DNA from: Zingiber officinale | Taxonomy: Eukaryota > Streptophyta > Magnoliopsida > Zingiberales > Zingiberaceae | Length of the DNA stretch: 64,000 nucleotides | Reading direction: 5' to 3' | NCBI RefSeq assembly: GCF_018446385.1 | Contig: NC_056002.1 | Coordinates: 30,614,636-30,678,635, forward strand | Shown: positions 57,900-64,000 of the stretch, piece after piece | Numbering within the stretch: position 1 is the first letter of the stretch | Layout: each line of letters opens with the position of its first letter | Notes under the pieces: generated by a model | The model's input: only the letters and a program-made list of their open reading frames with translations | What the model was told of the DNA's origin: nothing | Databases searched by the model: none | Position numbers and translations under genes: made by a program

Positions 57900-60587
57900 T
57901 GTTAGAGTGTATACTAAAAGCCTAGCTTTTGGTATAAACATTTATCTAGAAATAAGAATCACATTGGTCAAATGTCTACATTTATGATAAATGTAGTTGC
58001 TCAATTAATTTATATTGTAGATAACATGGTGTGTGGTGTCACATACAGAAGATCATGTTATCGGTTCCTTATAAATTATAAACAGTAGCTCACGACCAAG
58101 ATGGAAAGGAACAAACTATTGGAAGGTCGTAGTGTAATTAGGTATTAGTTTATCTTAACTATATAATTACACTAGTACACTTAGAGTGTATTGAGTAGGA
58201 CCATTTGAGGTCGTTCCTTTTATACTGACTTTATAAAGGAACAAAGACCTCAGTTATTATGGAAGTGTGTGCTCTTAATCCTAATATAATAACAATCACA
58301 TATATTTGATATTTATTTCTTTAATTTATCAATGGGTGAGATTTAGTTCGATGAATAAATAAGCCCGATAAGTTGGGAAATGATATCACTTATAGTGTGT
58401 GTTGTTGATTATAGAAGGAAACTGTGTCCTAGTAATCTAGGTTGAGAATGTCCTCAAGAGGAGCTCATAAAGATTGTCATGTTAAACCCTGCAGGTGGAC
58501 TTAGTCCGACATGACGATAAGGTTGAGTGGTACTACTCTTGGACTAAGATATTAATTAAATGAGTTGTCAGTAACTCGCTTAATTAATGGACATTTGACA
58601 TCTTAAACACAGGGAGACTAACACACTCATAATAAGAAGGAGCCCAAAATGTAATTTGGGTTTGGTGCGGTAGTTCAATAATAGTTCTTTAGTGGAATGA
58701 ATTATTATTGATGGAATTAAGTTGTGTGTTCGGGGCGAACACGGGAAGCTTAATTTTATCGGGAGACCAAAACCAATTCCTCCTCTCGGTCCCTATCGTA
58801 GCCTCTTGTATATAGAGATTTTATACCCACCACATACCCACCTTCTTACCCAACCAATAGGGGCCGGCCAAGCTGAGCTTGAAGCTCAAGCTTAGGGCCG
58901 GCCAAGCCTAAAGGTTGGCCTTAAGGTGGCCGGCCAATAGATTGGAGCCCAAGCTTAGGTGGCCGGTCACATCATATTAAAAAGGATTTTTATTAAAATT
59001 ATTTCTTATGTGGATATCATGATTTTAAAAGAGAGTTTAAAAATTAAAAATTTCCTTTTATAACTTTCTACAAAAGATTAAGAGAAGAGATTAATCTCTT
59101 TCCTTATTTGTAAATTAAAAGGATGGTTTTAATTTTTTGTAAAAACTTTCCTTATTTGTAAATCATCTACATGTTTAAAAGAGAGTTTAAAATTTGAAAT
59201 ATTTCCTTATTTGTTGATTAAAGGAGGATTTTAAATTTTAAGAAAACTTTCAATTTTAATCATGTTCATGATTTAAAAGAGAGTTTAAAATTAAATATTC
59301 TCTTTTATAAGTTTCTACAAAAGACTAAGAAAAGATTTGATATCTTTCCTTATTTGTAGATTAAAAGAGATTTTAATTTTTTAGAGATAACTTTCTTTTT
59401 ATCCACATGTTTAAAAGAAATATTTTAATTTATAAAATTTCCTTTTTATTAACCACCATGAAGGGAAAAATTATTTGAGAAATTTTTATAAATTTCCGAA
59501 AGCAAATTAGGAAGTTTTAATTCTTGTGTGAATTAAAATTTCCTTGATTTGTGGAATGGTGTGGCCGACCATTGTATTTGTAAAAAGGAAATTATTTTTA
59601 ATTAAATAAAATTTTCTTTTTCATGGCAAAATAATTAAGGAAGTTTTTAATTAAATTTCCTTATTTGCCAAGACCAAGGATTAAAAAAGAGGGGGTATAG
59701 AAGGCTTCATGGTGAACAACCTCTATTATTTCTCTCCCTCTTTTCCTTGGTGTTGTGGCCGACCAACCTCTCTTCCTCTCTTCCTCTTGGTGGTGGCCAA
59801 GCCTTCTCTATTGGCTTGGAGCTCTTGTGGTGGCCGGATACTACTTGGAGAAGAAGAAGAAGAAGGAGAGATAGCTTGTATCCCTTGGAGCTTGGTTGGT
59901 GTTTTGTTCTTCGTCCTTGGTGAAGCTTCTTTGTGTTGGCCGAACCTAGCTAGGAGGAGAAGAAGGTGCTTGGTGGTTTCTCATCTCGGAAGATCGTTGC
60001 CCACACAACGTCCGAGGTTAGAAGAGGAATACGGTAGAAGATCAAGAGGTCTTTCTAAAAGGTATAACTAGTAATTTTTCTTTCCGCATCATGCTAGTTA
60101 TTTATGGAAATAATACCAAATACAAGAGGCTTACGATTCTAGTATTTCGAATATGTTTTTCAAAGTTGTGTTCTTTTGTTTTATTTTTCCTTGTGATTTG
60201 ATTGTTCTTTTCAGTTAACCTAAAGTTATTTTAGGAAATTAAATATTAGATTTCTATAAAAGGTTTTGTCTAGTCGGTGGTGGTTGCTCCCATATCCAAG
60301 AAGGCCATGTGCCTCGCCACGTCAGTACTGAGAACCAATTATGGAAATTAATATTTAATGGAATTAATAACTTAAGGTGATTTGGGTCGAACGTGTTAAG
60401 TTCCGCAGGAGATCCAAGTCAAAACCTAAAAGAACAAATAGATTAAGTTTTGGATCAAACGTGTTAAGTTCCGCAGGCGATCAAAAATTTAATTTAAAAG
60501 AACACATGGTAGCTAGGAAAAGGTTCAGACCTTTGTACAAAATTTTTGTACAGTGGAACCTCTAGGCTTTCCGAGTAGCAACCAACA
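57900..60587 (+). mobile_element. 5' LTR of a second copia element of the same family
   Basis: It starts TGTTAGAGTGTATACTAAAA and ends AACCAACA (2,688 bp), inserted into the integrase region of the minus-strand element. It has GGCCGGCC palindromes at 58,863-58,960. The 121-codon frame at 59,709-60,071 lies in the LTR and is not conserved as protein in the sister LTR. Confidence 0.9.
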
Positions 60588-61915
60588 ATTGGTATCAGAG
60601 CTAGGGATTTGCCTCTGTGTATTTGGTATTAGTTTAATTATGCACATGTCATACATAATTTAAGCAGGATAATAGTAGGATGTGCTAACTTTGTGGATGC
60701 AGGATCCAACTATTATGACTTATAGTTATTATGTGTGTGATTGGACCCTTGGACATGTCAAGGGCATTTTATTGTGTGTGCATGATTGTATTATAAAATA
60801 CAGCAGGAGCTGTATTTAGTTTTATTAGGATTTTATTTTTTGATCTAGATACATGTACATTCCTTCGAGGAATATAGGATCGAAAAATGTAAAAATTCTA
60901 TATATGTCGCGAATCGAATCTTGCAAGGCGTGGAACTTTTTGAGGACCAGAGGCGCAGCGGAACAAGGAGCAAGATGGATGCGACAACTAGACCCGGTGG
61001 CAGTGGCCAAAGATGGCAGCAGCTAGGGTTGGTGACACACGGAGGACAACAATAGATAAAAGCCATAATAGTTGAAAATTAGATTTTCTATTTATTGCTT
61101 TTATATTGTACTGTGTGTGCATGTTAGTATACATAGACTAGTATAGTTAAAAATTCCTCGTTTATAAATAACTAAGTGGGAGAGGGATTTTTAAATAAAT
61201 CCCATGGTCTCCATTACTGGTTTGTAAGTGATGCAAACAAGCTTGCGCGTTGGCTCTGAGTGCCTTCCTCCATAACGGATGAGCTTGTTTGTGGATCACT
61301 AGAACAGACTTCTAATTTTGGATGACTATAGGAAGTTAATTAAGAGCGTGTGATCTTCCCCAACGGAAGGGGCATAATCTTATTAATGGACTTAGTGTCA
61401 AGTAATGGTATACACTTAGGCATGTCTAATAGTATCCTCCCCATCGGAGTCACTGCTATTATTTGTGTGATCGAAGAAAACCAACTATTAATTTGTCAAA
61501 TAAAAAGGTTGACAAGATAATAAAATTAAAAACCCCTCTTACAAATGTTTGATTTTGTATACGTCCACACTAACGTGGCATACAAAATTCACGGTATTTG
61601 AGGTAATTTTATTTGTCATAAAGATTTATTGACAAGATAATTAATGGGTAAAACCCTCCTCTTATAAATGTTTAAATTTTGTATAAGTCCACACTAACGT
61701 GGCATGCAAAATTCACGATGTTTGAGGTGTTGGTGAATTTAAATAATATTGTTTGAGGAATCAATGTTATTTTAAATTCAAAGAGTTTTGACCAAATATT
61801 TGATCAAAGACAGATCAACTATTAATTTTATTCGTCATAAAGTAAAGTTGACGAGATAATAAAATTAATGAATAAAATCTCCTCAAACAAAATTAATGAA
61901 TAAAATCTCCTCTAA
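60588..61915 (+). mobile_element. Primer site and untranslated leader of the second copia element
   Basis: The primer-binding site TTGGTATCAGAGC lies at 60,589-60,601. The 1.3-kb leader that follows has no gag frame. From 61,490 to 61,735 a unit of about 130-165 bp is repeated: GACAAGATAATAAAATTAA, then TCCACACTAACGTGGCATAC and ACAAAATTCACG. The CACACTAACGTGGCA core contains GCCACGTTAGTG. The leader is cut at about 61,915 by the next element. Confidence 0.75.
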
Positions 61916-62807
61916 CTTTGAATAAAATCGATCCAGCGCTTATCGCTCGAAGCAGCCGCGTCCCAATCGATCCACTGATCGATTGGGACCTCTGGATCGA
62001 TCCACGGATCGATCCAGAAGCTCTCTGTTCGCTGGGACAGGTCTGGATCGATCCAGAGCCTGGATCGATCCACTGATCGATCCAGCACTTGATTTTTGTC
62101 CAAAACCAAGTCCCAAACCTCCCAAACCAACATCCGGTCAACCTTGACCTGTTGGTATGTCATGCCTAGCATCTAGTCACTCCCTTGACCTGCTAGGACT
62201 CCCTTACCAAGTGTCCGGTCAATCCCTTTGACCCACTTGAACTTTTCTCTGTGCCAAGTATCCGGTCAATCCCTTTGACCTACTTGGACTTTTCTTTCAT
62301 GCCAAGTATCCAGTCAATCCTTTGACCTACTTGGACTTCCCAGCACCAGATGTCCGATCATCCTTGATCCATCTAGATTTTCCCTTGCCTGGCTTCACTC
62401 ACCAGGGCTTTCACCTAGCTTCACTCACTAGGGTTTTTCATCTGCCTAGCTTCACTCACTAGGACTTTCACCTGGCTTCACTCACCAGGATTTCCATCTG
62501 CCTAGCTTCACTCACTAGGACTTTCACCTGGCTTCACTCACCAGGATTTCCATCTGCCTAGCTTCACTCACTAGGACTTCCTTCTGCTTGGCTTCACTCA
62601 CCAGGACTTTTCTTCTGCCTGGCTTCACTCACCAGGACTTTCATTTTGCCTAACATCCCAGTTAGGACTTCCCAGTCAAGTATCCAGTCAACCTTGACCT
62701 ACTTGACTCTTCTTCAATCAATATCTTATTGTCAAACATCTAAACCCAAACCAAGACTCAGCTTGGTTACCCAGGTCAACCTTGACCTGAGGGATATTGC
62801 ACCAACA
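61916..62807 (-). mobile_element. LTR of a third, minus-strand element, built of hairpins
   Basis: Read on the minus strand it starts TGTTGGTGCAATATCCC at 62,807, next to the purine tract AAAAAGGGGGAGAT (62,821-62,808), which marks a 3' LTR. It runs to about 61,916, where it is truncated or ends. Almost its whole length is inverted-repeat units (separate entry). The three overlapping minus frames at 61,893-62,172 are repeat sequence, not genes. Confidence 0.7.
61960..62790. repeat. Array of about 20 consecutive hairpins with covarying arms
   Basis: Group 1 (61,960-62,085): GTCCCAATCGATC/GATCGATTGGGAC with loop CACT, TCTGGATCGATCC/GGATCGATCCAGA, palindrome TCTGGATCGATCCAGA, and CTGGATCGATC/GATCGATCCAG with loop CACT. 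Group 2 (62,126-62,375): about 31-35-nt units with outer arms ACCAACA/TGTTGGT, CCTAGCA/TGCTAGG, CAAGTG/CACTTG, CCAAGTA/TACTTGG (twice), CAGATG/CATCTA, and inner arms GGTCAA/TTGACC. Group 3 (62,387-62,640): nine units of about 30 bp with loop CTTCACTCAC and arms CCTGG/CCAGG or CCTAG/CTAGG. Group 4 (62,649-62,790): CCTAAC/GTTAGG, AGTCAAGTA/TACTTGACT and CAGGTCAA/TTGACCTG. Confidence 0.9.
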
Positions 62808-64000
62808 ATCTCCCCCTTTTTGATGTTTGACAATACCACAATAACACTTACAATCCCATATGTAGGTTAGGCTAATCCCATAGCCTCCTTCTTCATGCCA
62901 CTAGGTAATGAAAGCATAAATTAAGCTCTTCATTCTCCCCCTAAGAGGGCAAACTCCCTCTAGGTAATGAAAGCCTAACTTACTCCCTTTCATGAGTCCT
63001 TTCATTCTCCCCCTATGACCTTCCCATAGGTAATGAAGGACTAAGCTTAACCATACATTCTCCCCCTATTGGCACACATCAACCCATCGTTGGACACACA
63101 TCAACCTATGCTCCAATTCTGGACACACTTCAACAAATCCATTTGTTGAAGACTCTCCCCCTGAAGAGTTGCTCATCGTTGTTCACAACATCACTCGTTG
63201 TGATCAACACGATAATGAAGGTCCCATACCCTTCATTTATCCTTAACTTCTCCCTCAATGTAGACAACTACCCAACCTTGAGCATTATCTACCACTTGAG
63301 TGTCCACTTGAAATAATGAGGATATCCACTCCCCATTTCTCCCCATTTCAAGTTTAAATGCTCAACCTTGAGCAAGTTCACAACAGAAGGTTAACCACCT
63401 TCCAAGGTTTATGAAAAATAATTTTCATGTCTTTAAAGAGTCCCTCCCCTAAAGACATGGTGGTAACTTCTGTCATTGCACCAACAATGACTTGGAATCC
63501 CTCTACCATTAGGAAACCCAAATTTAGAAGTTTTGAGGTTCAAATATTCAAAATTTGAAACAACCTCAACCTAAACTTCTACTTAGTCTTCGTTAACCAA
63601 TCCATCCTTGTTTTCAACATGAAAACACCCTTTGTATGTATACAAATGTATTTAAGGGGTTTGGAATGGTTACCTAGACTCAAAGAGGTTCAAAGATGCT
63701 GAAATCAGGCCTTCCCAGCCAAAATCAGCAACTTGGATCGATTGAGTTGGGTTCCAATCGATTGAACCTTTCTCAATCGATCCACCGATTGATTCAGACC
63801 GGATCGATCGGTGATCGATCCAGCGAGCTTTCGCGGGAATTGCCGTTTGAATCGATCCATGGATCGATTCATGGAACTCAATCGATCCATGGATCGATCG
63901 AAGCTCGATAGTTGCTGAAATTCCATTTCATCAACTTGAAACCCCTAGAAAATTCTACAAAATCCAAAATTATGAAATTTTGTGTAGACATTATTTAGGC
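62808..64000 (-). mobile_element. Non-coding 3' interior of the third element
   Basis: No domain of gag or pol was seen. Purine tracts like that of the LTR border recur (plus strand CATTCTCCCCCTA at about 62,931, 63,005, 63,056 and CTCTCCCCCT at 63,153), with a tandem repeat of about 70 bp containing TAGGTAATGAAAG. At 63,720-63,905 is a second cluster of ATCGATC palindromes. The frames here have no recognised product. The element continues beyond the window. Confidence 0.5.

Noticed and set aside
59709-60071. 121-codon ORF
   Set aside because: It lies wholly within an LTR and the sister LTR does not conserve the protein.
61893-62172. Three overlapping minus-strand ORFs rich in DRS/IDP words
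   Set aside because: They are palindromic GATCGATC repeats read in all three frames.
62387-62640. CRISPR-like array
   Set aside because: The repeats are short palindromic units without unique spacers, in a plant LTR.

Overview
The window is nuclear DNA of a flowering plant. It has two intron-bearing host genes whose introns follow GT-AG rules, a small host gene, tRNA-derived SINEs, CACTA and Tourist-type DNA transposons, and many nested Ty1/copia and Ty3/gypsy LTR retrotransposons. The overall style fits a monocot, possibly Zingiberales, but nothing in the sequence proves this.

Layout. 1-5,407: two CACTA-like transposon ends with subterminal repeats. Between them lie decayed exons of a ribulose-phosphate 3-epimerase gene (minus strand), other possible captured exons, and an 852-bp Tourist-like MITE with a TTA target duplication. 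5,568-7,270: a pentanucleotide tract, then about 1.6 kb of almost pure A/T repeat. 7,300-9,942: LTR debris, including a three-layer nest (copia LTR, then a SINE, then a solo LTR). 9,943-12,657: no recognisable gene, ending in a diverged tandem repeat. 12,658-19,093: a complete but dead copia element with a TAATA target duplication. 19,488-20,004: a two-exon gene for a small Gly/Pro-rich CYSTM-like protein. 20,389-29,529: an intact seven-exon organellar RecA gene (401 codons). 31,540-36,672: a minisatellite, then a broken gypsy chromovirus. 36,673-46,440: a rearranged cluster of long gypsy LTRs in alternating orientation, including inverted tandem arrays and an LTR with five tRNA-like modules, plus a solo LTR flanked by ATTAC. 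47,874-51,822: an intact seven-exon ubiquitin-specific protease gene (UBP24/USP10 type), minus strand. 53,504-64,000: a second nest in which a minus-strand copia element is interrupted by a plus-strand relative, which is in turn interrupted by a third LTR element.

The host genes appear functionally independent: recombination in organelle DNA (RecA), deubiquitination (UBP24) and a small membrane-associated stress-type protein (CYSTM-like).

The most unusual signal is in the LTRs. Several LTR families carry dense arrays of perfect or near-perfect palindromes and hairpins in the LTR. Between repeat units the two arms change together, so pairing is kept. The clearest case is 61,960-62,790, where roughly twenty short hairpins follow each other with compensatory arm changes. 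I know of no description of this as an LTR feature, but I could not search. All coordinates, splice sites and identities were read by eye, without alignment tools.
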